A stretch of DNA of 64,000 nt. Origin: Bradyrhizobium forestalis (GTDB taxonomy: Bacteria; Pseudomonadota; Alphaproteobacteria; Rhizobiales; Xanthobacteraceae). The notes under the pieces are model-generated. The model did no database searches and was not told the origin of the DNA. It saw nothing but the letters and a program-made list of their open reading frames with translations. The stretch is from positions 62,001 to 126,000 of the forward strand of contig NZ_PGVG01000011.1 in the NCBI RefSeq assembly GCF_002795245.1, written 5' to 3'. Position 1 is the first letter of the stretch; every line of letters begins with the position of its first letter. This document shows, piece after piece, positions 32,532 through 41,240 of this stretch. The position numbers were made by a program, and so were the translations under genes.

Positions 32532-33815
32532 CTATCCGGTGACTTGCGGGCTCAAATTACCTTCCCGCGGCTTGAAATTCTCGATTACCCTGAGCAGCAC
32601 CCGCGCGCCGGCGTCGGCATCGGCGAGCTCGACATGCTCGTCCGGGTGATGGCTGATGCCGCCGCGGCAGCGGACGAAGATCATGCCGACATCGGCAATG
32701 TCGATCATCGCCATGCCGTCGTGCCCTGCCCCGCTCGGCAGATCGAACACGGAAAAGCCTTCGGCTTCGATCGCCTGCGCGATCTGCTCCTTGAGCCACG
32801 GCGCGCAAGGCGCCGTGCGGTTCTCGTGGGTGACGTCGAGTTGAAGCGCCAGCTGCCGGCGCCTGGCGATCGCCTCGATCTGGCGGACGATATCGGCCAC
32901 GGCGCGCTTGCGGTGCATGTCGGTGGGCGCGCGCATGTCGATGGTGAAGGATACTTCGCCCGGAATGACGTTGGTCGCGCCGGGCCTCGCCTGGATGTAG
33001 CCGACGGTGCCGACCAGGCCGCCCTCGTCGGTGCGGCAAAATTGCTCGATCGCACCAATGCATTCGGCCGCGCCGGCGAGCGCATCACGCCGAAGCGCCA
33101 TCGGCACGGTGCCGGCATGACCGGCCATGCCGGTCAGCCGCGCGGCAAGGCGCGTGGCACCGGCAATCGCGGTGACGACGCCCACGGGCAGGTTCTGCGC
33201 TTCCAGCACGGGCCCCTGCTCGATGTGCAATTCGAGATAGGCAAGCAGCTCGCGGCGCGCTCGCGCGGCCGCGCCGATATGGTCGGGCTCGAGGCCGAAC
33301 TGCACGAGCGCCTCGCGCATCGACACGCCATCGCTGTCGCGCGTATTCAGGACGCTCTCGTCAAAAGTGCCGGCCACCGCACGGCTGCCGAGCAAGGTCG
33401 AAGCGAACCGCACCCCCTCCTCGTCGGCAAAGCCGATCACCTCGATCGCAAACGGCAGGCGCTTGCCGCGGCGGTTGAGATCGGCGATGCAGGAGATCGC
33501 CGTGATCACACCCAGCGGTCCATCCCATTTGCCGGCATCGCGCACGGTGTCGTAGTGCGAGCCGAGCATCAGGCAGGGCATGCCCGGCCGGTCGCCTTCG
33601 TAGCGACCACACACGTTGCCGATCGCGTCGATGCGCGCGCTCATGCCAGCTTCGCGCATCCAGCTCAGGATGAGGTCCGCTGCCTCGCGCAGCTCCTTGG
33701 TGAGATAGATGCGGGTGAGGTTGTCACCTCCTTCCGAGATCGCGGCCAGATCGTTGATCCGACACACGATCATTTCGCCGAGCGATGCATTTTGAACGGC
33801 GTTAGCGGCGCCCAT
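32532..33815 (-). CDS. M20-family hydrolase: allantoate amidohydrolase / N-carbamoyl-amino acid hydrolase
   Basis: 427 residues. The dinuclear metal ligands of the AllC/HyuC group are present in order: GSHYDTVRDAGKWDGPLGV near residue 87, FADEEGVRF near residue 130, LELHIEQGPVLE near residue 196, and GISHHPDEHVELAD near the end. DMRAPTDMHR marks the dimerisation domain. The product removes a carbamoyl or ureido group; allantoate is the likely substrate because the following 15 kb hold purine-degradation genes. Sequence alone does not separate allantoate from carbamoyl-amino acids. Single gene on its strand. Confidence 0.82.
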   Translation of the reverse strand: MGAANAVQNASLGEMIVCRINDLAAISEGGDNLTRIYLTKELREAADLILSWMREAGMSARIDAIGNVCGRYEGDRPGMPCLMLGSHYDTVRDAGKWDGPLGVITAISCIADLNRRGKRLPFAIEVIGFADEEGVRFASTLLGSRAVAGTFDESVLNTRDSDGVSMREALVQFGLEPDHIGAAARARRELLAYLELHIEQGPVLEAQNLPVGVVTAIAGATRLAARLTGMAGHAGTVPMALRRDALAGAAECIGAIEQFCRTDEGGLVGTVGYIQARPGATNVIPGEVSFTIDMRAPTDMHRKRAVADIVRQIEAIARRRQLALQLDVTHENRTAPCAPWLKEQIAQAIEAEGFSVFDLPSGAGHDGMAMIDIADVGMIFVRCRGGISHHPDEHVELADADAGARVLLRVIENFKPREGNLSPQVTG

Positions 33816-34203
33816 CTCGATAGTTTTCCTCTTCTTTGGACCGCGGCAGCTGCTGCCCTGGCGGCGATCGGTACGAATTCGGCGCCAACAAGATCACGCA
33901 TCGGCGCCTGCCTCGACACGCGCGTGATTAGCATGAATGCGAGTGCGCACCAGACTGCCTCGCGGCAGTCACGCAGGCGTGCGGGCCAACGCCTGGAATA
34001 GCATCTGGCATTTCTTCCTTATTAGGATCTGGATGGCCGTATAATCAATACTTTTCAAGCGGTTATCCGAAAAGTGCCTTCATCGACAGCGCTCCGAACG
34101 GCTAGCCGTGATGTTCCACGGCAAATTGTGTATGAAGCACCGGACCAGCATGCCGACCTTCATCGGTCGGCCGGCGCATGGCGGGCACTGACCTGGAGCA
34201 GCG
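33816..34203. other. Intergenic stretch upstream of the deaminase gene
   Basis: About 390 bases without a supported gene. A TATAAT box at 34041-34046 could serve the deaminase gene at 34204, but no matching -35 is obvious. Nothing else recognised. Confidence 0.4.
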
Positions 34204-34689
34204 ATGGACGGCGGGTCCGAACGTGACGAACACTTCCTGCGCCTGTCGTTCGCGGTCGCCCGCCGCTCGCTGGCCCATGGCAATCATCCCTTCGGTTGCA
34301 TCATTGTCGCAGCCGACGGCGAGGTCCTCATCGAGAGCGAGAACGGGTACCTCCCGGATCATGACGGCACCGGGCATGCCGAACGTCTCGCGGCCACCCA
34401 GGCCTGCCGCACGCTCACGCGCGGGGTACTGGCGAAAGCCACGCTCTATTCGTCAGCCGAACCCTGCGCGATGTGTGCGGGCGCGATCTACTGGGCCGGC
34501 ATCGGCCGCCTCGTCTATGGCCTCAGCGAACATCGCCTGCGCGGCATCACCGGCAACCATCCGGAGAACCCGACCCTCGACCTGCCGTGCCGCGCGGTCT
34601 TTGTCACGGGCCAGCGGCCGACGGAGGTCGTCGGCCCGCTGCTCGAGGACGAAGCTGAAGCGCTGCATGACGGCGTTTGGACGAAGTAG
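34204..34689 (+). CDS. Cytidine deaminase-fold nucleobase deaminase (guanine deaminase-like)
   Basis: 161 residues from ATG 34204 with GGAG upstream. The zinc site and catalytic Glu are in TGHAERLAATQA near residue 60, with the two Cys ligands in AEPCAMCAGAIYWAGI near residue 89. GNHPFGCIIVAADGEVL matches the guanine deaminase/TadA-like fold, and the length and LVYGLSEHRLRGI segment fit GuaD-type proteins rather than tRNA-editing TadA. It would convert guanine to xanthine, feeding the xanthine dehydrogenase-like enzyme downstream; the substrate is inferred from context. Confidence 0.8.
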   Translation: MDGGSERDEHFLRLSFAVARRSLAHGNHPFGCIIVAADGEVLIESENGYLPDHDGTGHAERLAATQACRTLTRGVLAKATLYSSAEPCAMCAGAIYWAGIGRLVYGLSEHRLRGITGNHPENPTLDLPCRAVFVTGQRPTEVVGPLLEDEAEALHDGVWTK

Positions 34690-34766
34690 CAGCACATCCC
34701 AAAGGGGATGACGCCGCGGAGGTTTGACGCGGCGCCATCGTCCTTCACCTGCAGAGCATCAGGCGA

Positions 34767-35870
34767 TCAGAACTTCACGGTGACACCGGAGTAGAGCGAG
34801 GACTCGGTGCAGGATCCGGTGCTCACCCTCCCACCACCGACGGGCGTGGTACAGCCGACTGCGAGGTTGTGATCGAGACCGAACTTGTTCTGCCAGTAGC
34901 GGTAGGCCACCCAGACGTCCACGAAGTGGGAGTATTTGTCACCCCAGGCCGCCTTCGAAGCATCGAAGGTCAGACGGATGGGCTCCGAATTCAACTCGAC
35001 CGCGGTGTTGTAGACGCCGTTCGCCGGGCTGTAGGGAAGCGGCTCTGTGTCGGTGCCCTTCTTGCCGTACCAACCGGCGCGACCACTGATCGAGAAATAC
35101 TGCATGTTCGGCGGCAGGAAGCCGAGGTCCATGTAATAGTTGACTTCGACAGCCCAAGTTGGCTTGAACGACGTGTTGCCGTCAGCAAGACACGTGACGC
35201 CGGGAACGCCCGGACCGAACAGGCCGCACTGGCTGAAGGAATTGTGGTTGGCAAACTCCCAATAGACCAGCGGCGCAACGTTGATGTAGCCCTTGTAGGG
35301 CAGGTCGAATGCAAACTGCAGACCGCCGACGACGTCGCGCTTGGCAGCGCCGAAATACCGGTTCTCCGTATTGGCGTCCATGCCGACTTCGAACGAGATG
35401 TTGCGCAGCGGCCCCGCGGTGAAGGCCTTGGTGTCGAAGAGCTCGTTCCAGCCGAAGGTCGAGCGGAACAGGCCATAGATTTCGGTCGCACCCGCGCACG
35501 TTGCCGGCGCGCCGAAGATCGTGCCCGCATTGGTGCATGGCCCGGCCGGATCATTGTGATCCGACTTGAACATGGAGATGGTGAAGAAGTTCGTGCCGTA
35601 TGCCCAGAGGTCGAAATGCGTGAACGAATAGACCTGCTTGGTGGTCTTGCTGTCGATCGATCCATCCGGCCGGGTTGACCACGCGCCTGGCTGCGAAGCG
35701 TTGAAGATGTATGAGAACGTGACGCGGTTATCGATCACCAGGAAGAACGGAAGGTCTGGAGCCTTCTTGGCCGCCTTGACCGGCAGATCCGCCGCCTGAG
35801 CTAGGCCACCGGTGGCCAGCGCAGCAAGTGACAGCGCCGCTGCTGCCATTGCCGTGTAACGAAACGACAT
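34767..35870 (-). CDS. Outer-membrane beta-barrel, possibly Tsx-like nucleoside channel
   Basis: 367 residues from ATG 35870; longer upstream readings lack a signal. The signal peptide ends near LATGGLAQAADLP. Aromatic-rich alternating strands run to a terminal Phe (SSLYSGVTVKF), the hallmark of an outer-membrane barrel. SFTHFDLWAYGTNFFTISMF and FVDVWVAYRYWQNKFG recall the Tsx nucleoside channel family. Several Cys pairs in loops (GPCTNAGTIFGAPATCAG) are unusual. Next to a purine nucleoside transporter operon, it would provide outer-membrane entry, but family identity and substrate are inference. Confidence 0.62.
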   Translation of the reverse strand: MSFRYTAMAAAALSLAALATGGLAQAADLPVKAAKKAPDLPFFLVIDNRVTFSYIFNASQPGAWSTRPDGSIDSKTTKQVYSFTHFDLWAYGTNFFTISMFKSDHNDPAGPCTNAGTIFGAPATCAGATEIYGLFRSTFGWNELFDTKAFTAGPLRNISFEVGMDANTENRYFGAAKRDVVGGLQFAFDLPYKGYINVAPLVYWEFANHNSFSQCGLFGPGVPGVTCLADGNTSFKPTWAVEVNYYMDLGFLPPNMQYFSISGRAGWYGKKGTDTEPLPYSPANGVYNTAVELNSEPIRLTFDASKAAWGDKYSHFVDVWVAYRYWQNKFGLDHNLAVGCTTPVGGGRVSTGSCTESSLYSGVTVKF

Positions 35871-36423
35871 CCTGAATACCCCCTCGTTTGGACAAGCAAA
35901 AATGCACGCCCCTGGGTGCGACACTTGCGCCGATCACCCAGGGTGAGAAGCCTCAACTTTTCACATGGCGTGCCGCTTGTTTCGGCAGGACGCGACGAGT
36001 CATGGTCGAGATTGCAGAGCCCACGCACGCAGCGAGCACCGGAGGCAAGGATCACTTTTGCCGAACATTCCCTGATTGTTTTTATTCGGATTTTCTGGAT
36101 CGCGCCGAATGCGATGCCGGGTTTGCGCAGCTGTTGCGACCGTCGCGCTCCAAGCGATGAACGGACCGACGCGACATTGCTCAACATGGCGTCAGGTCTG
36201 CACAGCGGGTTCCGATTTGGCTTGAACCGTCACAAATTTGCAACAGACGCCGCTCGCAGGCGCTATCGCGCCCTCAGTCCAAGTGCCGTTTGCGGAGCTG
36301 GTCGCTCAGAATCGATGACGAACCCGCTGGGCCGATCGTCTGCCGAAGCGTTGAGCAAGGGATGATGCTTTTTCACATCTTACGCCGCGGTTCAAACTGG
36401 CCCACTATCGAGGCACGTCACCC
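35871..36423. other. Divergent intergenic region between barrel and ABC transporter genes
   Basis: About 550 bases with no supported gene on either strand. As the shared upstream region of the outer-membrane barrel gene and the transporter operon it is the likely place for purine-responsive control, yet no purine riboswitch fold or clear operator palindrome was recognised. Confidence 0.45.
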
Positions 36424-38013
36424 ATGCAAGCGCATCAGCGAATGTTAGATCCGACGCCCAACGGCCAGAATTCCGGCGATTCCCCGCTCCTGAGGACGAT
36501 CGGCCTCACCAAGCGCTATGGTGATTTCCTCGCCAACGATTCCATCGACATCGACATCTGGCCGAGGGAAATCCACGCCCTGCTCGGCGAGAACGGCGCC
36601 GGCAAGTCGACGCTGGTCAAGGCGATCTACGGGCTGATCCAGCCCAGCGCCGGCGAGATTCACTGGCAGGGCCAACGAATCGTGCTGTCCGGTCCGTCCG
36701 AAGCACGCAGCCGCGGCATCGGCATGGTGTTCCAGCATTTCTCGCTGTTCGACAATCTCACGGTTGCCGAGAACGTCGCGCTCGGCCTCGACGGCAAGGA
36801 ATCCTTCAAGGACATGTCGGCGCGGCTGGAGCAGGTATCGAAGGCTTACGGTCTGCCGCTCGATCCCAAGCGCGAGGTCTGGCAACTCTCCGTCGGCGAG
36901 CGCCAACGCATCGAGATCGTCCGCGCCTTGATGCAGGATCCCAAATTCCTGATCCTGGACGAGCCCACCGCGGTGCTGACCCCGCAGGAAGCCGACCAGC
37001 TCTTCATCGTGCTGGAGCGGCTCAAGGCCGAAGGCCGTGCCATCCTCTATATCAGCCACAAGCTGGAGGAGGTGAAGCGGCTCTGCGACACCGCGACGAT
37101 CCTGCGCGGCGGCAGGAGGGTCGAGACCTGCAACCCTCGGCTCGAGACCGCAGCCTCGCTCGCGCGGATGATGGTCGGCGGAGAGGTCAAGGAAGTGAAG
37201 GCCGTATCCGGCCGCAAGACCACTGTGCCGCGGCTCGTCGTCAACGATCTCTCGCTCGCCCCCGCCGAAGCACATGGCGTGCGGCTTGAGCACATCTCAT
37301 TCGAGCTGAAGGGCGGCGAGATCCTCGGCATCGCCGGCGTCGCCGGCAACGGCCAGGACGAATTGTTCGCCGCGCTCTCCGGCGAGCGCCTCTCGAAGGA
37401 CCCCGGAACGGTGGTGATCGAGGGCATCGCCGCAGGCCATCTCTCGATCACCCAACGGCGCAAGCTGGGCGCGGCCTTCGTTCCCGAGGAGCGGCTCGGC
37501 CACGGCACCGCGCCGCGCATGAAGCTGTCGGAGAACGCGCTGCTCACCGGGCACGCCGCCAGCGGCATGGTCCGTCGCGGCTTCATCGATACTGCGGCCA
37601 CGTTGAAGACCGTCGACCGCGCGACGGAGACATTCGACGTCCGCAAGGCCAAACGCGATCCGGAAGCGGCAAGCCTCTCCGGCGGCAATCTGCAGAAATT
37701 CATCGTGGGGCGCGAGATCCTGCGCAATCCGGCGGTGCTGGTGGTGAGCCAGCCCACCTGGGGCGTCGACGCTGGCGCCGCCGCCGTCATCCGTCAGGCG
37801 CTGCTTGACCTCGCAACCGCGGGCGCCGCCGTCCTCGTCACCAGCCAGGACCTCGACGAACTCGCCGAGATCGCCGACCGCATCGCCGTGATGTTCCACG
37901 GCAAGCTGTCGGCTCCGCTCGCAGCAAGCGAAGCAAGCCGCGAAAAGCTCGGCCTTCTCATGGGCGGCAGCAGTCTGGAACCGAAGGAGGCCGCACATGC
38001 AGCTGGTGCTTGA
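36424..38013 (+). CDS. BMP-type purine nucleoside ABC transporter, double ATPase subunit
   Basis: 529 residues with two ABC domains. The first is complete: Walker A GENGAGKST near residue 58, LSVGERQRIEI signature, FLILDEPTAVL Walker B. The second keeps the LSGGNLQK signature but has a changed Walker A (GVAGNGQDE) and Walker B (VLVVSQPTWGVD), as is usual for the simple-sugar/nucleoside class, so only the first site may turn over. It energises uptake through the two permeases encoded next; its stop overlaps the first permease start by 17 nt. ATG 36424 is the first start, 36442 an alternative. Confidence 0.92.
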   Translation: MQAHQRMLDPTPNGQNSGDSPLLRTIGLTKRYGDFLANDSIDIDIWPREIHALLGENGAGKSTLVKAIYGLIQPSAGEIHWQGQRIVLSGPSEARSRGIGMVFQHFSLFDNLTVAENVALGLDGKESFKDMSARLEQVSKAYGLPLDPKREVWQLSVGERQRIEIVRALMQDPKFLILDEPTAVLTPQEADQLFIVLERLKAEGRAILYISHKLEEVKRLCDTATILRGGRRVETCNPRLETAASLARMMVGGEVKEVKAVSGRKTTVPRLVVNDLSLAPAEAHGVRLEHISFELKGGEILGIAGVAGNGQDELFAALSGERLSKDPGTVVIEGIAAGHLSITQRRKLGAAFVPEERLGHGTAPRMKLSENALLTGHAASGMVRRGFIDTAATLKTVDRATETFDVRKAKRDPEAASLSGGNLQKFIVGREILRNPAVLVVSQPTWGVDAGAAAVIRQALLDLATAGAAVLVTSQDLDELAEIADRIAVMFHGKLSAPLAASEASREKLGLLMGGSSLEPKEAAHAAGA

Positions 38014-39088
38014 GAAGCGCGCCGAGCGCTCTGGCACGATCGCACTGGTGTCCCCACTGATCGCGATTGGCCTCACGATCGTGACCATGGTCATCCTGTT
38101 CGCGATCCTCGGCAAGAATCCGCTGCTCGCCCTGCATGCCTATTTCATTGCGCCTTTGACCGACAGCTATTCGCTTCAGGAGATCGCGGTGAAGGCAACG
38201 CCGCTGGTGATGATCGCGATCGGGCTGTCGCTCTGCTATCTCGCCAATGCCTGGAACATCGGCGCCGAGGGGCAATTCCTGATCGGCGCCGTGGCCGGAA
38301 GCTGGATCGCGGTGAAGACGCAAGGCACCGACGCCGGCGCCTGGGTGCTGCCGGCCATGCTCGTCCTCGCCGCCGCCGCGGGCGCGCTCTATGCGCTGAT
38401 CCCGGCGATCTGCAAGGTCAGGTTCGGCGCCAGCGAAATCCTGACCAGTCTGATGCTGGTCTATGTCGCCGATCTCTTCCTCGACTATCTCGTGCGCGGC
38501 CCCTGGCGCGATCCGCACGGCTTCAACTTCCCGACCACCGCCGAGTTCGATCCAGTGGCGACGGTCCCGCTGCTGATCGAAGGCGGCCGGCTGCATCTCG
38601 GCTCGATCATCGCTTTGCTTGTCGTCGCAGCGGTTGCCATCCTGCTCGGGCGCACCATCAAGGGCTTTGAGATCCGCGTGGTCGGCGCAGCGCCGCGTGC
38701 AGCGCGGTTCGGCGGCTTCAACGCCAATCAGCTGATCATCCTGACCTTCGCGGTCTCAGGCGCGCTGGCGGGCCTCGCCGGAATCATCGAGGTTGCAGGT
38801 CCGATCGGGCATCTCCAGCCCGGCATTTCACCGGGCTACGGCTTTACCGCGATCATCGTCGCCTTTCTCGGCCGGCTGAACCCGCTTGGAATATTAATTG
38901 CAGGCCTCTTCCTCGCATTGACCTTTATCGGCGGCGAGCAGGCTCAGATCGCGATGAAGATTCCGTTGGACGTCACCAAGGTCTTTCAGGGCATTCTGCT
39001 GTTCTACGTGCTCGCCTGCGATTCCCTCATCCTGTACCGCTTCAAGCTGGTCTTCCCAAACCGACAGGTGACCGGTGGAGCTGGTTGA
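37997..39088 (+). CDS. BMP-type ABC transporter permease 1
   Basis: 363 residues, with about ten membrane segments. SPLIAIGLTIVTMVILFAIL begins the membrane part; the family loop GASEILTSLMLVYVADLFLD and AARFGGFNANQLIILTFAVS are typical of BmpA-system permeases (NupP/YufP type). Overlaps the ATPase gene upstream by 17 nt and the second permease downstream by 14 nt, so the operon is translationally coupled. Confidence 0.92.
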   Translation: MQLVLEKRAERSGTIALVSPLIAIGLTIVTMVILFAILGKNPLLALHAYFIAPLTDSYSLQEIAVKATPLVMIAIGLSLCYLANAWNIGAEGQFLIGAVAGSWIAVKTQGTDAGAWVLPAMLVLAAAAGALYALIPAICKVRFGASEILTSLMLVYVADLFLDYLVRGPWRDPHGFNFPTTAEFDPVATVPLLIEGGRLHLGSIIALLVVAAVAILLGRTIKGFEIRVVGAAPRAARFGGFNANQLIILTFAVSGALAGLAGIIEVAGPIGHLQPGISPGYGFTAIIVAFLGRLNPLGILIAGLFLALTFIGGEQAQIAMKIPLDVTKVFQGILLFYVLACDSLILYRFKLVFPNRQVTGGAG

Positions 39089-39992
39089 GGCCATCATCCT
39101 CGCGGTGCTCGCCGCGTCGACGCCGTTGCTGATTGCGGCGACCGGCGAGCTCGTGGCCGAGCGTTCCGGCGTGCTCAATCTCGGGGTGGAGGGCATGATG
39201 ATCGTCGGCGCGGCCTGTGGTTTTGCGGGCGCGTGGCTGACTGGATCGATCTTCATCGGCGCGCTGTTCGGCATCATCGCGGGTACGCTGATGTCACTGA
39301 TCTTTGCATTGATGGCTCTCGGGCTTGCGGTCAACCAGGTTGCGACAGGCCTCGCGCTGACCATCCTCGGCATCGGGCTCTCCGGCCTGATCGGCGCCGG
39401 CTTCGTCGGCGAGCGCATCTCGCCGGCCGTGCATCTCCATATTCCCGGCCTCACCGACATCCCGCTGATCGGCCGCGTGCTGTTCGGCGAGGACGGCTTC
39501 GTCTATGTCTCGATCGCGCTGATCGTCGGCGTCTGGTGGTTCCTGTACCGCACGCGGGCGGGATTGATCCTGCGCGCCTGCGGCGACAATCACGTGTCCG
39601 CGCATGCGCTCGGCTATCCCGTGCTGCGCATCCGCACCTTCGCGGTGATGTTCGGCGGCGCCTGCGCGGGTCTTGCAGGGGCCTATCTGCCGCTCGCCTA
39701 TACGCCGTTCTTCATTCCGGGCATGACTGCCGGCCGTGGCTGGATCGCGCTGGCGCTCGTGGTGTTCTCGTCCTGGCGGCCGGGCCGGCTCGTGGTCGGC
39801 GCCTATCTCTTCGGTGCAGTGACGATCCTGCAATTGCATGCGCAGGGCTGGGGCGTCGGCATTCCCTCACAATTCATGTCGGCGCTGCCTTACCTCGCGA
39901 CGGTCATCGTGCTGGTCCTGCTCTCCCGCGCGCGCACGGGCGGCTCGACCGCACCGGCCGCGCTCGGCACGGTGTTCGTGCCCGACCGCTGA
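39075..39992 (+). CDS. BMP-type ABC transporter permease 2
   Basis: 305 residues from GTG 39075, inside the end of permease 1. Family motifs ATPLLIAATGELVAERSGVL-like start and NLGVEGMMIVGAACGF, GLAVNQVATGLALTILGIGL, and GRGWIALALVVFSSWRPGRL near residue 215 identify the NupQ/YufQ-type partner. It forms the inner-membrane channel with permease 1. Confidence 0.92.
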   Translation: MELVEAIILAVLAASTPLLIAATGELVAERSGVLNLGVEGMMIVGAACGFAGAWLTGSIFIGALFGIIAGTLMSLIFALMALGLAVNQVATGLALTILGIGLSGLIGAGFVGERISPAVHLHIPGLTDIPLIGRVLFGEDGFVYVSIALIVGVWWFLYRTRAGLILRACGDNHVSAHALGYPVLRIRTFAVMFGGACAGLAGAYLPLAYTPFFIPGMTAGRGWIALALVVFSSWRPGRLVVGAYLFGAVTILQLHAQGWGVGIPSQFMSALPYLATVIVLVLLSRARTGGSTAPAALGTVFVPDR

Positions 39993-40069
39993 ATTTCATT
40001 TCCGCGGCGTGCGCGATGGGGCGCGCGCGTTGCGGATCGTGGCTTTCCCCTGATGTTTGGAGATTGACG

Positions 40070-41146
40070 ATGAGGAAATCACTTCTTGCGCTGGCTGCCG
40101 GGCTCTTGCTTGCCGGCAGTGTCAGTGCAGCCTCCGCCGCCGACAAGCTGAAGGTCGGCTTCATTTATCTCGGTCCGATCGGTGACCTTGGCTGGACCTA
40201 TCAGCACGACGTCGGCCGCCAGGCGCTGGTGAAAGAATTGGGCGACAAGATCGAGACCACTTATCTCGAGAACGTGCCCGAAGGTCCCGACGCCGAGCGC
40301 TCGATCGAGCAGCTCGTCCGCGCCGGCAACAAGCTGATCTTCACCACGTCCTTCGGCTACATGGATCCGACCCTGAAGGTCGCCAAGAAATATCCGAACG
40401 TGCATTTCGAGCACGCCACCGGATACAAGCGCAACCCGAACATGTCGACCTATTCGGCGAAATGGTATCAGGGCCGCTACATTCAAGGCCTGATCGCGGC
40501 CAAGATGTCGAAGTCGGGCGTGCTCGGCTATATCGGCTCGTTCCCGATTCCGGAGGTCGTCTCCGGCATCAACGCCACGATGCTGGCGGCGCAGACCATC
40601 AACCCGAACATCAAGGTCAAGATCATCTGGGCCAACACCTGGTTCGACCCGGGCAAGGAGGCCGACGCCGCCAAGGCGCTGATCGACCAGGGCGCCGACG
40701 TCATCATGCAGCATACGGACTCTCCAGCCGCGATGCAGATCGCCAGCGAACGCGGCAAGCTGGCCTTCGGCCAGGATTCCGAGATGATCAAGTTCGGACC
40801 CAAGACCCAGCTCACCTCGATCCTCGACACTTGGGGCCCCTACTACATCGAGCGCGTCAAGGCCGAGCTCGCCGGCACCTGGAAGTCCGAGGACACCTGG
40901 GGTGGCCTCGACAGCCACATGTTCGCGATGGCGCCCTACACCAACATGCCTGACGATGTGAAAAAGATGGCCGAGGATGCCCAGGCTGCGATCACCGCGG
41001 GCAAGCTGCATCCGTTCAAATGCCCGATCGTTGGGCAGGACGGCAAGCCGGTCGAGTGCAAGGGCGGCGATCGCCTCGACGACGGCCAGATCCTCGGCAT
41101 GAATTTCTACGTGAAAGGCATCGACGACAAGCTGCCGGGCAAGTAG
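40070..41146 (+). CDS. BMP-family periplasmic substrate-binding protein
   Basis: 358 residues from ATG 40070 (GGAG upstream). A signal peptide ends near AGSVSAASAADKLKV. The BMP fold follows: VGFIYLGPIGDLGWTYQHDV, KLIFTTSFGYMDPTLKVAKK, VLGYIGSFPIPEVVSGINA, GADVIMQHTDSPAAMQIASE. There is no lipobox Cys, so it is soluble periplasmic. It delivers a nucleoside, nucleobase or similar ligand to the permeases encoded upstream; the purine context points to nucleosides or oxidised purines. Last gene of the operon. Confidence 0.92.
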   Translation: MRKSLLALAAGLLLAGSVSAASAADKLKVGFIYLGPIGDLGWTYQHDVGRQALVKELGDKIETTYLENVPEGPDAERSIEQLVRAGNKLIFTTSFGYMDPTLKVAKKYPNVHFEHATGYKRNPNMSTYSAKWYQGRYIQGLIAAKMSKSGVLGYIGSFPIPEVVSGINATMLAAQTINPNIKVKIIWANTWFDPGKEADAAKALIDQGADVIMQHTDSPAAMQIASERGKLAFGQDSEMIKFGPKTQLTSILDTWGPYYIERVKAELAGTWKSEDTWGGLDSHMFAMAPYTNMPDDVKKMAEDAQAAITAGKLHPFKCPIVGQDGKPVECKGGDRLDDGQILGMNFYVKGIDDKLPGK

Positions 41147-41240
41147 CACGCTTCTTGCATTGCCTAACTCACCTGCTCCTCCCGGAGGAGGTCCGGAGGG
41201 GGTGGCCAGAAGCACCCGGCACTTGTGGCTGCCCCCTCTT

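Noticed and set aside
32544..34001. Plus-strand 485-codon open frame opposite the M20 hydrolase
   Set aside because: Low-complexity Arg/Ala/Asp/His sequence without domains; all metal ligands are on the minus-strand product.
39233..40069. Long N-terminal extension of the BMP binding protein
   Set aside because: The extension is an out-of-frame reading of permease 2; ATG 40070 has a ribosome binding site and a proper signal peptide.
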